DNA of 64,000 nt from Nocardia camponoti (GTDB lineage Bacteria > Actinomycetota > Actinomycetes > Mycobacteriales > Mycobacteriaceae). Positions 28,958-40,165 of the stretch are shown here, one piece after another. Both the position numbers and the translations under genes were made by a program. The first letter of the stretch is position 1. Each line of letters opens with the position of its first letter. The stretch lies in the NCBI RefSeq assembly GCF_014646135.1, contig NZ_BMMW01000001.1, positions 885,570-949,569 on the forward strand. The letters are read 5' to 3'. Under the pieces are notes generated by a model. That model made no database searches. It saw only the letters and a program-made list of their open reading frames with translations, and was not told the origin of the DNA.

Positions 28958-31162
28958 GTGGGTGACGGAATTGCAGCAGGGCACACCACGGACCTCGACG
29001 CGCATTTTCGCGCCGCACTCGCCGAGCTCACCGTCAGCGGCGCGGCCGAACCGCACACCCGGCTCGACCCCGGCCTTGGTCTTGAGCTGTTCGAATCTCA
29101 GTGCGCCAGTAGGCATCTCGACCTGAACGCCCGCCGATTAGGTGCGAAGCGCCAGGGTTTCTACAGCATCGGGTCGTCGGGACACGAGGGCAACGCCGCG
29201 GTCGCCGCGGCAAGTCGCGTTGACGATCCCGCATTGCCGCATTACCGCTCCGGCGCGTTTTTCGTGCAGCGCTGCAGGCAGTTACCCGGGCTCAACCCTG
29301 TTCGCGACGTGCTGCTCGGCGTCGTCGCGGCTGCTGCGGACCCCATTTCGGGCGGTCGACACAAGGTATTCGGGAGTCGCCCTGCTTCGATCATTCCGCA
29401 AACCTCCACCGTCGCCTCGCATCTCCCCCGCGCGATCGGCCTCGCCTTCGCGATCGATCACGCTGCGCGCCAAGGGATTTCGAACGCATGGCCTCACGAT
29501 GCGGTGGTGGTGTGCAGTTTCGGCGACGCGTCGGCCAACCATTCGACCGCCGTCGGTGCGGTGAACGCGGCCGTGCACGCGAGCACGCGCGGGGTGCCGA
29601 TGCCAATAGTGTTCGTTTGCGAGGACAACGGTTGGGGCATCAGCGTCCCGACCCCACCCGACTGGATCGAACGCGCCTACGGCCCACGCCCCGGCCTCAC
29701 CTATCTATCCGCCGATGGCTGCGACCTGCCGAACGTTCTCGGCACCGCGCAGGACGCGTTCGCCATCGCCCGCACCTGGCGCGTGCCCGTGTTCCTGCAC
29801 ATGCGCACCGTGCGACTAGGCGGCCACGCGGGCTCAGACGTCGAATCGGGCTACCGCAGCCCGGCCGACATCGCCGCTGACCTGGCCCGCGACCCCCTGA
29901 TCGGCACCGCACGCGCGCTTGTCGAGGCCACCATCGCGACCCCGGCGGACCTGCTCGCCCGCTACATCCGTATCGGCACCCGAGTACGCGACATCGCCGA
30001 CGAGGTAGTCACCGAACACCGCCTAGATACCGCCGCATCAGTGATCAGCCCACTAGCACCGGCCCGCCCACACGCCGTCGCAACCGAGGTCGCCCGCATC
30101 TCACCCAGCGCCAGCATCGACGAGGCAGCAGCAATTATCAACGTGCCCAACACTTCTCGCCCCAGCCTCACCCTCGCCCAGTCCATCAACACCACCCTCG
30201 CCGACCTTCTCACCCGCGACAACGACATCCTGATCTTCGGCGAAGACGTCGCGCGCAAAGGCGGCGTCTATGGCGTCACCAAAGGGCTGCGGAAACGGTT
30301 TGGCGCGCGGCGGGTGTTCGACACCCTGCTCGACGAACAAACCATCCTCGGCACCGCACTCGGCGCAGCGCTCGCCGGTTTCGTCCCCATCCCTGAGATC
30401 CAGTACCTCGCCTACGTGCACAATGCCGCCGACCAAATTCGCGGCGAAGCGGCGACGCTTTCGTTCTTTTCCGCTGGTCGCTACCGCAATCCGATGGTCG
30501 TGCGCATCGCCGGCCTCGCCTACCAGAAGGGCTTCGGTGGGCATTTTCACAACGACAATTCGCTAGCCGCGCTCCGCGACATTCCGGGCGTCGTCGTAGC
30601 GGTGCCGAGCCGGGCCGACAACGCCGCCGCACTCCTACGCACGTGCGTCGCGGCGGCCAGGGTCGACGGTCGCGTCTGCGTCTTCATCGAACCCATCGCG
30701 CTCTATCACACCCGCGACCTGTTCCCCGACGACGCCGCATGGCTCGCGCCAGCATCCGACGAGCACGTCCCTATCGGTCAGGCACGCACCTACCAGGACG
30801 GCACCGACCTCACGATCGTCACGTTCGGCAACGGCGTCCCGATGAGCTTGCGCGTCGCGCGGACCCTCAACCAACGCGGCATCGCAACCCGGGTCGTCGA
30901 TCTGCAATGGCTGTCACCACTGCCGACGAAGGACCTCATCGCGGCAGCCGAAGCAACCGGACGGGTATTGATAGCCGACGAAACGCGACGCAGCGGCGGG
31001 GTCGCCGAATCAGTGATCGCGACGCTCATCGACGCGGGCTTTCGCGGCCAAATCCGTCGCGTGACCAGCGAAGACAGCTTTATCCCGCTCGGCCCGGCGG
31101 CCGAAACGGTGCTACTGAGCGAAGCCGCGATCAAAGCGGCCGCGCTAACGCTACTTAGCTGA
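28958..31162 (+). CDS. Fused alpha/beta E1 component of a 2-oxoacid-type dehydrogenase (TPP enzyme)
   Basis: 734 residues from GTG 28958 (AGAGGGG five bases upstream); an ATG at 28856 is an alternative. The N-terminal half is E1-alpha: TPP-binding SFGDASANHSTAVGAVNAA and CEDNGWGISVPTP near residues 187-228. The C-terminal half is E1-beta (EDVARKGGVYGVT, FVPIPEIQYLAYVHNAADQI, the transketolase C domain with GNGVPMSLRVA). Such enzymes decarboxylate pyruvate, branched-chain or acetoin-type substrates and pass the acyl group to a lipoylated E2. No E2 or E3 gene is near, so the substrate is open. It lies between pgl and secG on the plus strand and overlaps the secG stop by 8 bp. Confidence 0.82.
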   Translation: MGDGIAAGHTTDLDAHFRAALAELTVSGAAEPHTRLDPGLGLELFESQCASRHLDLNARRLGAKRQGFYSIGSSGHEGNAAVAAASRVDDPALPHYRSGAFFVQRCRQLPGLNPVRDVLLGVVAAAADPISGGRHKVFGSRPASIIPQTSTVASHLPRAIGLAFAIDHAARQGISNAWPHDAVVVCSFGDASANHSTAVGAVNAAVHASTRGVPMPIVFVCEDNGWGISVPTPPDWIERAYGPRPGLTYLSADGCDLPNVLGTAQDAFAIARTWRVPVFLHMRTVRLGGHAGSDVESGYRSPADIAADLARDPLIGTARALVEATIATPADLLARYIRIGTRVRDIADEVVTEHRLDTAASVISPLAPARPHAVATEVARISPSASIDEAAAIINVPNTSRPSLTLAQSINTTLADLLTRDNDILIFGEDVARKGGVYGVTKGLRKRFGARRVFDTLLDEQTILGTALGAALAGFVPIPEIQYLAYVHNAADQIRGEAATLSFFSAGRYRNPMVVRIAGLAYQKGFGGHFHNDNSLAALRDIPGVVVAVPSRADNAAALLRTCVAAARVDGRVCVFIEPIALYHTRDLFPDDAAWLAPASDEHVPIGQARTYQDGTDLTIVTFGNGVPMSLRVARTLNQRGIATRVVDLQWLSPLPTKDLIAAAEATGRVLIADETRRSGGVAESVIATLIDAGFRGQIRRVTSEDSFIPLGPAAETVLLSEAAIKAAALTLLS

Positions 31163-31388
31163 ACTTGATCTCAAGGCCGATGCCGAGGATCGCGATGAGC
31201 CAGACAATGCCGACGAAGACGGTGATGCGGTCGAGGTTCTTCTCCACCACGGTCGAACCCGACAGGCTGGACTGCACGCCGCCACCGAACAGGCTGGACA
31301 AGCCACCGCCCTTGGCACGGTGCAGCAGCACCAGCAGCACCAGCAACACACTGGTGATGACCAGGAGGATATCGAGGAACAGCGACAT
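31155..31388 (-). CDS. secG: Preprotein translocase subunit SecG
   Basis: 77 residues from ATG 31388, the same length as I recall for the mycobacterial protein. TAGGAT seven bases upstream suggests a leaderless transcript and supports this start over the ATG at 31397. Two membrane segments flank the signature LLHRAKGGGLSSLFGGGVQ. It is an accessory part of the SecYEG channel. The stop lies inside the 3' end of the convergent E1 gene. Confidence 0.93.
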   Translation of the reverse strand: MSLFLDILLVITSVLLVLLVLLHRAKGGGLSSLFGGGVQSSLSGSTVVEKNLDRITVFVGIVWLIAILGIGLEIKFS

Positions 31389-31422
31389 GGCGTCCATCCT
31401 AGGGGCACACCGCCGCGCTGGT

Positions 31423-33015
31423 CTAACCAGCCTCGACCGCGACCAGATGGGCGACCGTGTCCGGGCCCGCTGAATAGTGCGCGACGGTCGCCTCGATCTC
31501 TCGGTCGCGGGCGGTGAGCCGCACCTGATGCTGGTGCATATGCTCAGCCCAGGACCGTACGACGAACGCTTCGACGTACCGATCGAGGACGCCGACGTCG
31601 CGGTAGAGCCGCCATTCCATCGCGCCCGTTCGCTGCCGTGACCGGCCAACCAACGCCATCGCCTCGGTGAACGCGACGACGTCGGCGGCGGGCACGTCGT
31701 AGCCGCGCATCACCAGCACCGGCCCATCTTCGGCGTCGGGTTCGACAACGAGCTGCGGTTCTGGCCAGAACGCGGCAGGCGACAGGTCGATGTCTTCGAC
31801 GTTATGCCGGATCGGCAACCACACCGTGCTCACCGCACACACCGCGAGCAGCCCGGCCGCGATGAGCAACGCCGTGACCGCGCCCGCCGTGCCCGCGACC
31901 AAACCCCATCCGAGCGAACCGAGCGCTTGCCCGCCCATGAAGACGAGCATGTATACCGAAAGCCCGCGCGCCCGCACCCACGCGGGCAGCAGCAGTTGCA
32001 TCGTGGCGTTGAGCGTCGCGAGCGCGAGCAACCACGCCAAGCCAGCGCCAACGAGGGCGACAAACACCGCGACCGGATTCGGCACCAGCGCGGCCGTCAC
32101 CGCGCCGACTCCGAACAGCGTGGCCGCGATCGCCAGCCGCTGCGTTGGCGTGAGCCACCGTCGCACCCGCGACAGCGCGAGCGCACCAACAACCGCACCA
32201 AGCCCCAGCGCACCGAGCAGCAGACCGTAACCGCCGGACCCGAGGTGGAGTTGATCGTGCGCGATAACCGGCAGCAGCGCCCACACCGCGCTGCCGGGCG
32301 CGACAAACATGATGGTGCGCAACAACGTTCGACGAATCGCGGGCGCGGCCCGAATGAACCGCGTGCCCGCTTGCAGTGCGGCGAGCGGGCGTTCACTCGG
32401 CAAGATCACGTCACGCACCGGCGAATGCCACAGCGCGAGCACCGCGACAATCCCCAGGAACGACACGGTATTGAACGCGAAAACCACCGTCGGGCCCGCC
32501 ACCGAGACGAGCACGCCCGCGATCGCAGGCCCGATCGCACGTCCCAGGTTGACGTTCATGCTGCCCAACGCCGCCGCCGACGCGATCTCGCCGCGTGGAA
32601 CGAGTTCGGGTTGAATCGCCTGCCACGCGGGCGCCGTGAGCGCTTGTCCGCAGCCAAGGACGAACAGCAGCGTGAGCAGCACGACGGGCGTGGTGTGGCC
32701 GGTGGCGGTGCAGACCGTCAACGTGAGCGAGGTGAGCGCCATGCCTGACTGCGCGCCGATCAGCAAGCGGCGCCGGTCAACAAGATCGGCAAGCACCCCC
32801 GACGGGATCGCCAGCAACATCACCGGCAACGTCAATGCCGTCTGCACGAACGACACAAGCGCGGCCGCGTTGGGTTGGTCGACGAGGATCCACTGCGCCC
32901 CGACCGTCTGCATCCAGGTGCCCAGGTTGGAGCCCAATTGCGCGACCCACAGCGCCCGAAAAACCCGCGAGCGAAGCGGCGCCCACGTCGAGGTATGTGC
33001 GGTCGTGGACGTCAC
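31423..33015 (-). CDS. MFS exporter of the MFS_3 family with C-terminal soluble domain
   Basis: 530 residues from GTG 33015; TATGCT ends six bases upstream, whereas the alternative TTG at 33036 has no support. Twelve membrane segments cover about residues 20-400, with the MFS loop IPSGVLADLVDRRRLL. The last 115 residues are soluble (MRGYDVPAADVVAFTEAMA ... MEWRLYRDVGVLDRYVEAFV) and resemble the monooxygenase-like tail of the PF05977 group, which includes EntS-type siderophore or drug exporters. The substrate is unknown. It is divergent from the META lipoprotein gene. Confidence 0.85.
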   Translation of the reverse strand: MTSTTAHTSTWAPLRSRVFRALWVAQLGSNLGTWMQTVGAQWILVDQPNAAALVSFVQTALTLPVMLLAIPSGVLADLVDRRRLLIGAQSGMALTSLTLTVCTATGHTTPVVLLTLLFVLGCGQALTAPAWQAIQPELVPRGEIASAAALGSMNVNLGRAIGPAIAGVLVSVAGPTVVFAFNTVSFLGIVAVLALWHSPVRDVILPSERPLAALQAGTRFIRAAPAIRRTLLRTIMFVAPGSAVWALLPVIAHDQLHLGSGGYGLLLGALGLGAVVGALALSRVRRWLTPTQRLAIAATLFGVGAVTAALVPNPVAVFVALVGAGLAWLLALATLNATMQLLLPAWVRARGLSVYMLVFMGGQALGSLGWGLVAGTAGAVTALLIAAGLLAVCAVSTVWLPIRHNVEDIDLSPAAFWPEPQLVVEPDAEDGPVLVMRGYDVPAADVVAFTEAMALVGRSRQRTGAMEWRLYRDVGVLDRYVEAFVVRSWAEHMHQHQVRLTARDREIEATVAHYSAGPDTVAHLVAVEAG

Positions 33016-33067
33016 CGGCTGAGCATATCCCGCCAACCGGAGGCGACAACGTGCCTAGGATGGCGTC

Positions 33068-33880
33068 ATGTCGGCAACTCTGTTCCGTCGCATCGTCGTT
33101 ACCGCCGTCGCAACCGGAGCGGTGTTCGCTGCCGTCGGGTGCTCGTCGGATTCCTCAAGCCCGCCAACCACCTCGGCCGCCCCAGCGAGCGACGGCACCC
33201 CGATGGGCCACGTTTATGAGTCGACGGCAGTCGATGGCACCGCGATTCCTGGCGGGGGCCCGATGACCCTTACGTTCAAAGATGGTCGGGTGAGCGCTAA
33301 TTCGGGCTGCAACACCGCCAGCGGCCCAATCGACTTGACCGGCAACGTCATCCACGTCGACAGACTCGCTGGCACGCTCATGGCGTGCGGCGGTGACGCT
33401 TCCGGCGCCGACGCGTGGCAGTCGGACTTCCTCGAAGCCAGCCCTACCTGGCAGCTCACCAAGGGCCAACTCACGCTCACCACGCCCGCGACGACCGTGC
33501 GACTGACCGATAAAGAGATTCTGCACCCCGACAAACCGCTTGTCGGCACGAAGTGGACGGTCACGGCGCTCCTCACCCCGCAGAGCAACATCCGTTCCGC
33601 GGTCATCGACGACATCAAGCCAGGTTTCAGCATCGCTCAAGACGGCAGCATCTCCGGCACCGCTGGCTGCAATCACCTTGGCGGCACCGCGAAAGTCGGC
33701 CCCGGCGACACGGTGACCTTCGCGACAACAACAACGCGCATGGCGTGCCCACCCGAAGTGATGGACGTCGAACAAAACGTGCTGCGTGCACTCGACGGGA
33801 CCGCGCACGCCACCGTCGACGCCGATACCCTCACCTTGCGCAACGACAACGGTTACGGCCTCACGCTGACCGCAAGCTGA
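33068..33880 (+). CDS. Lipoprotein with two META (HslJ-like) domains
   Basis: 270 residues. An N-terminal signal with lipobox AAVGC (Cys25) predicts a membrane-anchored exported protein. Two META domains follow, each with the family pattern SANSGCNTASG (about 76-86) and SGTAGCNHLGG (about 195-205) and a second cysteine (LMACGG; TRMACPP). META proteins such as HslJ are linked to heat or novobiocin resistance; the role here is unknown. TAGGAT ends six bases before ATG 33068, so the transcript may be leaderless. Confidence 0.88.
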   Translation: MSATLFRRIVVTAVATGAVFAAVGCSSDSSSPPTTSAAPASDGTPMGHVYESTAVDGTAIPGGGPMTLTFKDGRVSANSGCNTASGPIDLTGNVIHVDRLAGTLMACGGDASGADAWQSDFLEASPTWQLTKGQLTLTTPATTVRLTDKEILHPDKPLVGTKWTVTALLTPQSNIRSAVIDDIKPGFSIAQDGSISGTAGCNHLGGTAKVGPGDTVTFATTTTRMACPPEVMDVEQNVLRALDGTAHATVDADTLTLRNDNGYGLTLTAS

Positions 33881-33898
33881 GCCGAATAAGCGAAAACA

Positions 33899-33932
33899 AA
33901 AGGCCGAGAACCACTTTCGGTTCTCGGCCTTT
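33899..33932. terminator. Bidirectional hairpin terminator
   Basis: Perfect 14-bp stem AAAGGCCGAGAACC / GGTTCTCGGCCTTT with a six-base loop between the convergent META lipoprotein and tpiA genes. A-rich and T-rich ends on both sides suit termination in both directions. Confidence 0.9.
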
Positions 33933-33951
33933 CATCAGAGCATTACTCAGC

Positions 33952-34737
33952 TCACGGCAGCGGACCACCAGCGGCGATCGCCGACAGCGTCGCGAACTCG
34001 TCGGCCTTGAGCGAAGCACCACCAACGAGCGCACCGTCGATGTCGGGCTGAGCGATGAGCTCGCCGATGTTCTTGGCGTTCACCGACCCGCCGTAGAGCA
34101 CCTTGACGTCGGCGGCAACCTCGGGCGACGCCAGCTTCGCCAGCTCCTCCCGAATCGCGCCGCAGACTTCCTGCGCGTCGGCAGCCGATGCCACCTTGCC
34201 GGTGCCGATGGCCCACACGGGCTCATAGGCGACGACAACCTTGGCGATCTGCTCGGCCGAAAGCCCCTTGAGCGAACCACGCAGCTGCTCAAGGTTGTAC
34301 TCGACGTGCGTGCCGGCTTCGCGGACGTTGAGGCCCTCACCGATGCAGACGATCGGGGTGAGGTCGTACTTCAACGCCTGCTTGGCCTTGGCGAGCACGG
34401 TCGCGTCGTTTTCCAGGTGGTACTGGCGACGCTCCGAATGCCCGACAACCACATACGTTGCCCCGAGCTTGGCCAGCATCGCCGCGCTGATCTCGCCGGT
34501 GTAGGCACCCGAATCGTGCGCTGACACGTCCTGCGCACCGTAGGTGAGCAGCAACTTGTCGCCGTCGACGACCGACTGCACGCTGCGCAGATCGGTAAAC
34601 GGCACGATGACGGTGACATCGACCTTGTCGAAGTACTTCTCCGGCAACGCGAAGGCGACTTTCTGGACAAGCGCGATGGCCTCAAGGTGGTTGAGGTTCA
34701 TCTTCCAGTTGCCCGCGATAAGCGGTTTACGCGCCAC
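33952..34737 (-). CDS. tpiA: Triosephosphate isomerase
   Basis: 261 residues, normal size. It interconverts dihydroxyacetone phosphate and glyceraldehyde-3-phosphate. The active-site residues are Lys in GNWKMNL, His in GHSERR and Glu in [11 protein letters not shown]; the phosphate loop is YGGSVNAKN. It is the last gene of gap-pgk-tpiA, three nucleotides after pgk, and is followed by the terminator at 33899-33932. Confidence 0.97.
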   Translation of the reverse strand: MARKPLIAGNWKMNLNHLEAIALVQKVAFALPEKYFDKVDVTVIVPFTDLRSVQSVVDGDKLLLTYGAQDVSAHDSGAYTGEISAAMLAKLGATYVVVGHSERRQYHLENDATVLAKAKQALKYDLTPIVCIGEGLNVREAGTHVEYNLEQLRGSLKGLSAEQIAKVVVAYEPVWAIGTGKVASAADAQEVCGAIREELAKLASPEVAADVKVLYGGSVNAKNIGELIAQPDIDGALVGGASLKADEFATLSAIAAGGPLP

Positions 34738-34740
34738 CCG

Positions 34741-35970
34741 TCAGCCCTCCAACACCGAAATACCGGGCAGCTCTTTGCCTTCCAGGTATTCGAGCGAAGC
34801 GCCACCACCGGTGGAGATGTGCGAGAAGTCGTCGTCAGGCAGCCCGAGCGCGCGCACCGCGGCGGCCGAGTCGCCACCACCGACGACGGTGAAGGCACCC
34901 TTCTCCGTCGCGGTGACGATCGCTTCGGCGACCCCACGCGTGCCTTCGGCGAACTTCGGGAACTCGAAAACGCCCATCGGGCCGTTCCAGAAGATCGTCT
35001 TGGCTTCGGCGAGCAACGCCGAGAAACGCTTCACCGATTCGGGACCGATGTCGAGACCCATCCAACCATCGGGAATCTCGCTGGCCGACACGGTCTTTGC
35101 TTCCGCGTCGGGGGCGAACTTATCGGCGACGACGATATCGACCGGCAGGTGCAGCACGTCGCCGAAGCGCTCAAGCAGATCCTTGCAGGTGTCGATCATC
35201 TCCGGCTGCACGAGCGAGTTGCCGACCGGCAAGCCCTGGGCGGCGAGGAAGGTGAAGCACATGCCGCCACCGACGATGAGCGTGTCAACCTTCGGCGCGA
35301 GCGCCTCGATCACGGCCAACTTGTCGGACACCTTGGAACCGCCGAGCACGACCGCGTAGGGGCGCGTGGGGTCTTCGGTGAGCTTGCGCAGGACCTCGAC
35401 CTCGGTGGCGACGAGGTTGCCCGCGTAGTGCGGCAGCTTCTTCGCCACGTCGTATACCGACGCCTGCTTGCGGTGCACAACACCGAAACCGTCGGAAACG
35501 AACGCGCCGTCGTCGCCAACCAGCTCGGTGAACTCGGCGGCGAGCTTGGCGCGCTCCGCTTCGTCCTTGCTTGTCTCGCGCGGGTCGAATCGCACGTTTT
35601 CGAGCAGCAGGACATCACCGTCGGTGAGTCCCTCCGAACGCGAAAGCGCGTCGTAGCCAACAACATCGCCAGCGAGCTGGACGTTGCGGCCCAGCATTTC
35701 GCTCAGCTTCTTGGCGACCGGCGCCAACGAGTACTTGGCTTCGGGTTCGCCCTTGGGCCGACCAAGGTGCGCGGCGACGACGACCTTGGCGCCCGCGTCA
35801 ACGAGCGCTTTGATCGTGGGAACCGACGCGATGATGCGGCCGGGATCGGTGATCTCGCCGTTGTCATCGAGGGGAACGTTGAGGTCAGAGCGCACGAGCA
35901 CGCCGCGACCTTCGACCCCTTCGTTGAGGAGATCTTGCAGAGTTTTGACAGACGGATTTTTTTCGGACAC
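34741..35970 (-). CDS. pgk: Phosphoglycerate kinase
   Basis: 409 residues from GTG 35970; the frame continues upstream through gap, but that extension is out of place. It transfers phosphate from 1,3-bisphosphoglycerate to ADP. The N-terminal [14 protein letters not shown], the hinge block and the C-terminal GGGDSAAAV nucleotide loop are intact. It lies 14 nt after gap, with AAGAGA as a weak ribosome-binding site. Confidence 0.96.
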   Translation of the reverse strand: MSEKNPSVKTLQDLLNEGVEGRGVLVRSDLNVPLDDNGEITDPGRIIASVPTIKALVDAGAKVVVAAHLGRPKGEPEAKYSLAPVAKKLSEMLGRNVQLAGDVVGYDALSRSEGLTDGDVLLLENVRFDPRETSKDEAERAKLAAEFTELVGDDGAFVSDGFGVVHRKQASVYDVAKKLPHYAGNLVATEVEVLRKLTEDPTRPYAVVLGGSKVSDKLAVIEALAPKVDTLIVGGGMCFTFLAAQGLPVGNSLVQPEMIDTCKDLLERFGDVLHLPVDIVVADKFAPDAEAKTVSASEIPDGWMGLDIGPESVKRFSALLAEAKTIFWNGPMGVFEFPKFAEGTRGVAEAIVTATEKGAFTVVGGGDSAAAVRALGLPDDDFSHISTGGGASLEYLEGKELPGISVLEG

Positions 35971-35984
35971 GAGGGCCAATTCTC

Positions 35985-37019
<1,035 letters not shown>

Positions 37020-37128
37020 TCAGGCGGATTAATTCCGACCACGACCACATTAGTAGCCATGCCGACGCACAGGGAACTCACCTGGCGGTTGCCGCCACGG
37101 TGAGGCGAGTCGGGGAACAACAGAATAA

Positions 37129-37162
37129 GGGGCAGAACGGTCGCATTTGACCGCTCTGCCCC
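37129..37162 (-). terminator. Hairpin terminator after whiA
   Basis: GGGGCAGAACGGTC (37129-37142) and GACCGCTCTGCCCC (37149-37162) pair over 14 bp with one mismatch and a six-base loop. On the minus strand it is followed by TTATTCT and lies 33 nt after the whiA stop. It ends the uvrC-rapZ-yvcK-whiA unit. Confidence 0.8.
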
Positions 37163-37194
37163 AAACGTCGGATTCCCCACAAACGGAACGGTTG

Positions 37195-38178
37195 TTACGC
37201 GTCGTCGAGAAGTTCCGCGGTAACCGCCGACTCGGTATCGGGAATGCCCAGGTCCTTGGCCCTGCGGTCAGCCATCGACAGCAAGCGCCGAATGCGCCCA
37301 GCCACCGCGTCTTTCGTCATCGGCGGGTCGGCGAGTTGACCAAGTTCTTCCAGCGAAGCCTGCCGATGCTCGACGCGCAAGCGCCCGGCAGCAGCCAAAT
37401 GGTCGGGGACGTCGTCGGCCAAAATCTCCAGCGCCCGTTCGACTCTGGCCGCCGCCGCGACGGCCGCGCGCGCCGACCGACGCAGATTGGCGTCGTCGAA
37501 ATTGGCGAGCCGGTTGGCCGTGGCGCGCACTTCGCGCCGCATCCGACGCTCTTCCCAGGTGAGCCGCGTGTCTTGCGCGCCCATCCGAGTAAGCAGCGCG
37601 CCGATGGCCTCACCGTCGCGCACAACGACGCGATCGGTACCGCGCACCTCACGCGCCTTCGCCGTGATCCCGAGCCTGCGCGCCGCACCAACAAGCGCGA
37701 GCGCCGCCTCCGGGCCGGGGCAACTCACTTCCAGCGCCGACGAGCGGCCCGGTTCGGTGAGTGACCCGTGCGCGAGAAACGCTCCGCGCCAAGCGGCTTC
37801 GGCGTCGCCGATGCTGCCGCCGACCACCTGCGCGGGCAACCCACGCACCGGCCGACCACGCACGTCGAGCAACCCGGTCTGTCGAGCGAGCGCCTCACCT
37901 TCCTTCGACACTCGCACCACATACCGCGAGGTCTTGCGCAAACCGCCAGCACCAAGGACATGCACATCGGACCCGTAGCCGTAGAGCTCGAAGATCTCCC
38001 TGCGCAACCTGCGCGCGATGGATCCCATATCGACTTCGGCTTCGACGATCACTCGACCGCCGACAATGTGCAGCCCGCCCGCAAAACGCAGCAGCGCCGA
38101 CAATTCCGCCTTCCGTGAACTGACCTGCGTGATCGCGAGCCTGCTCAGCTCATCTTTCACCTCGGCTGTCATCGCCAC
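37195..38178 (-). CDS. whiA: Sporulation/division transcription factor WhiA
   Basis: 327 residues from GTG 38178, which has AAAGGAG upstream and gives the N-terminus [10 protein letters not shown]; an ATG at 38172 is two codons in. The N-terminal region is a degenerate LAGLIDADG-endonuclease-like fold ([13 protein letters not shown]). The C-terminal HTH holds [18 protein letters not shown]. In streptomycetes it activates division genes; in non-sporulating relatives it is also conserved. It overlaps yvcK by 10 bp. Confidence 0.95.
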   Translation of the reverse strand: MAMTAEVKDELSRLAITQVSSRKAELSALLRFAGGLHIVGGRVIVEAEVDMGSIARRLRREIFELYGYGSDVHVLGAGGLRKTSRYVVRVSKEGEALARQTGLLDVRGRPVRGLPAQVVGGSIGDAEAAWRGAFLAHGSLTEPGRSSALEVSCPGPEAALALVGAARRLGITAKAREVRGTDRVVVRDGEAIGALLTRMGAQDTRLTWEERRMRREVRATANRLANFDDANLRRSARAAVAAAARVERALEILADDVPDHLAAAGRLRVEHRQASLEELGQLADPPMTKDAVAGRIRRLLSMADRRAKDLGIPDTESAVTAELLDDA

Positions 38179-39209
38179 GAGACGCGCTCCTTTCCCACCG
38201 ACCCGGAACGCACACCCTGGCCCATGTGCCGTCCCTCGACTCGAAGCCCTGCCAGTTGCGACCGCGGCTGCCGGATCAGTTGATCCAGTGCGGCGGCGAG
38301 TTTTCCGGGATGATGCCGTGCCGTTCCCGGCTCGGCGACATCGCAGAAGGTTACCTGGGAACGCAACTGTTCGGCGGCTCTTGCGACATGTTCTCGTTGC
38401 CGTCCCTCGGGCACCGACGCCGAATCGACTAACACATCGTCGACCGCGAAATCCGGTGCGTGCTGGGACAATACATGCAAATGACGCTCCGCGGAAAAGC
38501 CGGACGTCTCGCCCGGTTCGGCCGCTAAATTCAGCACAAGTACTTTGCGCGCTGTCGTGTCGCGCAGTGCCGCATACAGTTCGGGAACGAGCACATGCGG
38601 GATCACGCTCGTGAACCACGAACCAGGCCCTAGCACAACAACATCCGCGTCGGCCACCGCCGCTGTCGCTTCGGGGCTGGCTGGCGGATCAGCCGGAATC
38701 AGCCGCACTCGCCGGACATTACCGGGCGTTGTCGCGACCGCAACCTGACCGCGAATCGTGCGACCAACGCGCGGGTCGGCTTCCAACCCCGAAACATCGG
38801 CTTCGATGGTGAGCCCAACCGGTGCCATCGGCAGCACCCGACCGGTGACGCCAAGCAGGCGACCAACCTCATCGAGCGCGGCGATCGGATCGCCGAGTAC
38901 CTCGGTGAGTCCCGCCAAGATCAGGTTGCCAACCGAATGCCCGGCGAGCGCTCCCGAACCGCCGAAGCGGTGCTGCAGCGTTTCGGTCCACACCCCGTCG
39001 GCGTCGGCGGACAGCGCCGCGAGCGCCATGCGCAGATCACCGGGCGGCAGCATGCCTAACTCAGCACGTAACCGACCCGATGAGCCGCCGTCGTCGGCGA
39101 CGGTGACCACGGCGGTGATGCGCTGCGTGAGCCTGCGCAACGCCGTGAGCGTGGCGTAAAGCCCATGTCCGCCGCCTAGCGCGACGACGGCTGGCGAAGC
39201 CCCTGTCAT
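38169..39209 (-). CDS. yvcK: Gluconeogenesis/cell-envelope factor YvcK (CuvA-like)
   Basis: 346 residues of the CofD-like fold, with the nucleotide-binding [12 protein letters not shown] at the N-terminus and [12 protein letters not shown] near residues 37-48. The mycobacterial orthologue (Rv1422) is linked to cell shape and growth on particular carbon sources; enzymatic activity is not established. The tail of about 35 residues is basic and variable. It overlaps rapZ (ATGA) and whiA, the standard rapZ-yvcK-whiA order. Confidence 0.93.
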   Translation of the reverse strand: MTGASPAVVALGGGHGLYATLTALRRLTQRITAVVTVADDGGSSGRLRAELGMLPPGDLRMALAALSADADGVWTETLQHRFGGSGALAGHSVGNLILAGLTEVLGDPIAALDEVGRLLGVTGRVLPMAPVGLTIEADVSGLEADPRVGRTIRGQVAVATTPGNVRRVRLIPADPPASPEATAAVADADVVVLGPGSWFTSVIPHVLVPELYAALRDTTARKVLVLNLAAEPGETSGFSAERHLHVLSQHAPDFAVDDVLVDSASVPEGRQREHVARAAEQLRSQVTFCDVAEPGTARHHPGKLAAALDQLIRQPRSQLAGLRVEGRHMGQGVRSGSVGKERVSWR

Positions 39210-40165
39210 TCACGCCCCAAATCTCGGTGCACGACGCGCACCACGTCAACGGCAGTGTTCGCCGTGTCGGCACCGATGCGTTCACCGAGCGCTTCAGCGA
39301 TCGCCACGCTTCGGTGTTTGCCGCCGGTGCACCCCACTGCCACCGTCATGTATCGCTTCCCCTCTTGCCGGTATCCGGTCGTGGTCAGGTCGACCAGGTG
39401 GTTGGCGGTGCCCAAGTAGTCCTGCGCACCCGGCCGCGACAGTACGTAGTCGCTGACCACCGATTCCTGTCCCGTGTGCTCGCGCAATTCCGGAATCCAA
39501 TGCGGATTGGGCAAGAATCGCACATCCAACACCATGTCGGCGTCGAGTGGAACACCGTACTTGAACCCGAACGATTGCACCGTGAGCGCGAGTGCCGCTG
39601 GCGCGCCCGCGCCGTAGGCTTCCTCTAGCTTGCGGTGTAGCTGGTGTATCGACAACTCGGTGGTGTCAATCACCAGGTCAGCGGCCGCTTTCACTGAGCC
39701 AAGGCGCACCCGTTCGGCGGTGAGCCCGGCCGACAACGTGCCGTCGGGGCTGTCGCTTTGCAGCGGGTGCCGACGACGCGCGAAGCCGAAACGGCGAATG
39801 AGCACGTCATCGGACGCTTCGAGAAACAGCACGCGCGTACGAATGCCCGCGGCGCGCAAAGCTTCGGTTACGCCGGATAGGTCACCGGTGAAGAAGCGAC
39901 TTCGCACGTCCATCACCAGCGCTAAGCGCCGAATGGGTGGGTCGGTTGCCGCGCCGAGTTCGACCATGCGGCCGATGAGTTCGGGCGGCAGATTGTCGGT
40001 GACGTACCAGCCCAAATCCTCAAGCACGCGCGCGGCAGTGCCGCGGCCCGCGCCGGACAGGCCGGTCACGATCACCACTTCTACTGGTTGTTGTTGAGCG
40101 GCGACGTCTGATCCGGCGTGCCCGGGTACCGTCGGCGCATTGTTATTCGATTCGACGCGTGTCAT
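39206..40165 (-). CDS. rapZ: Nucleotide-binding protein RapZ/YvcJ
   Basis: 319 residues. The P-loop near residues 36-46 reads [10 protein letters not shown], with Arg-Gly where the usual Lys-Ser stands; from memory this is also so in the M. tuberculosis orthologue Rv1421. The C-terminal domain holds [17 protein letters not shown]. In enterobacteria RapZ steers the glmS sRNA GlmZ; in actinobacteria the role is not settled. Its start lies within the uvrC 3' end (23-bp overlap). Confidence 0.92.
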   Translation of the reverse strand: MTRVESNNNAPTVPGHAGSDVAAQQQPVEVVIVTGLSGAGRGTAARVLEDLGWYVTDNLPPELIGRMVELGAATDPPIRRLALVMDVRSRFFTGDLSGVTEALRAAGIRTRVLFLEASDDVLIRRFGFARRRHPLQSDSPDGTLSAGLTAERVRLGSVKAAADLVIDTTELSIHQLHRKLEEAYGAGAPAALALTVQSFGFKYGVPLDADMVLDVRFLPNPHWIPELREHTGQESVVSDYVLSRPGAQDYLGTANHLVDLTTTGYRQEGKRYMTVAVGCTGGKHRSVAIAEALGERIGADTANTAVDVVRVVHRDLGRE

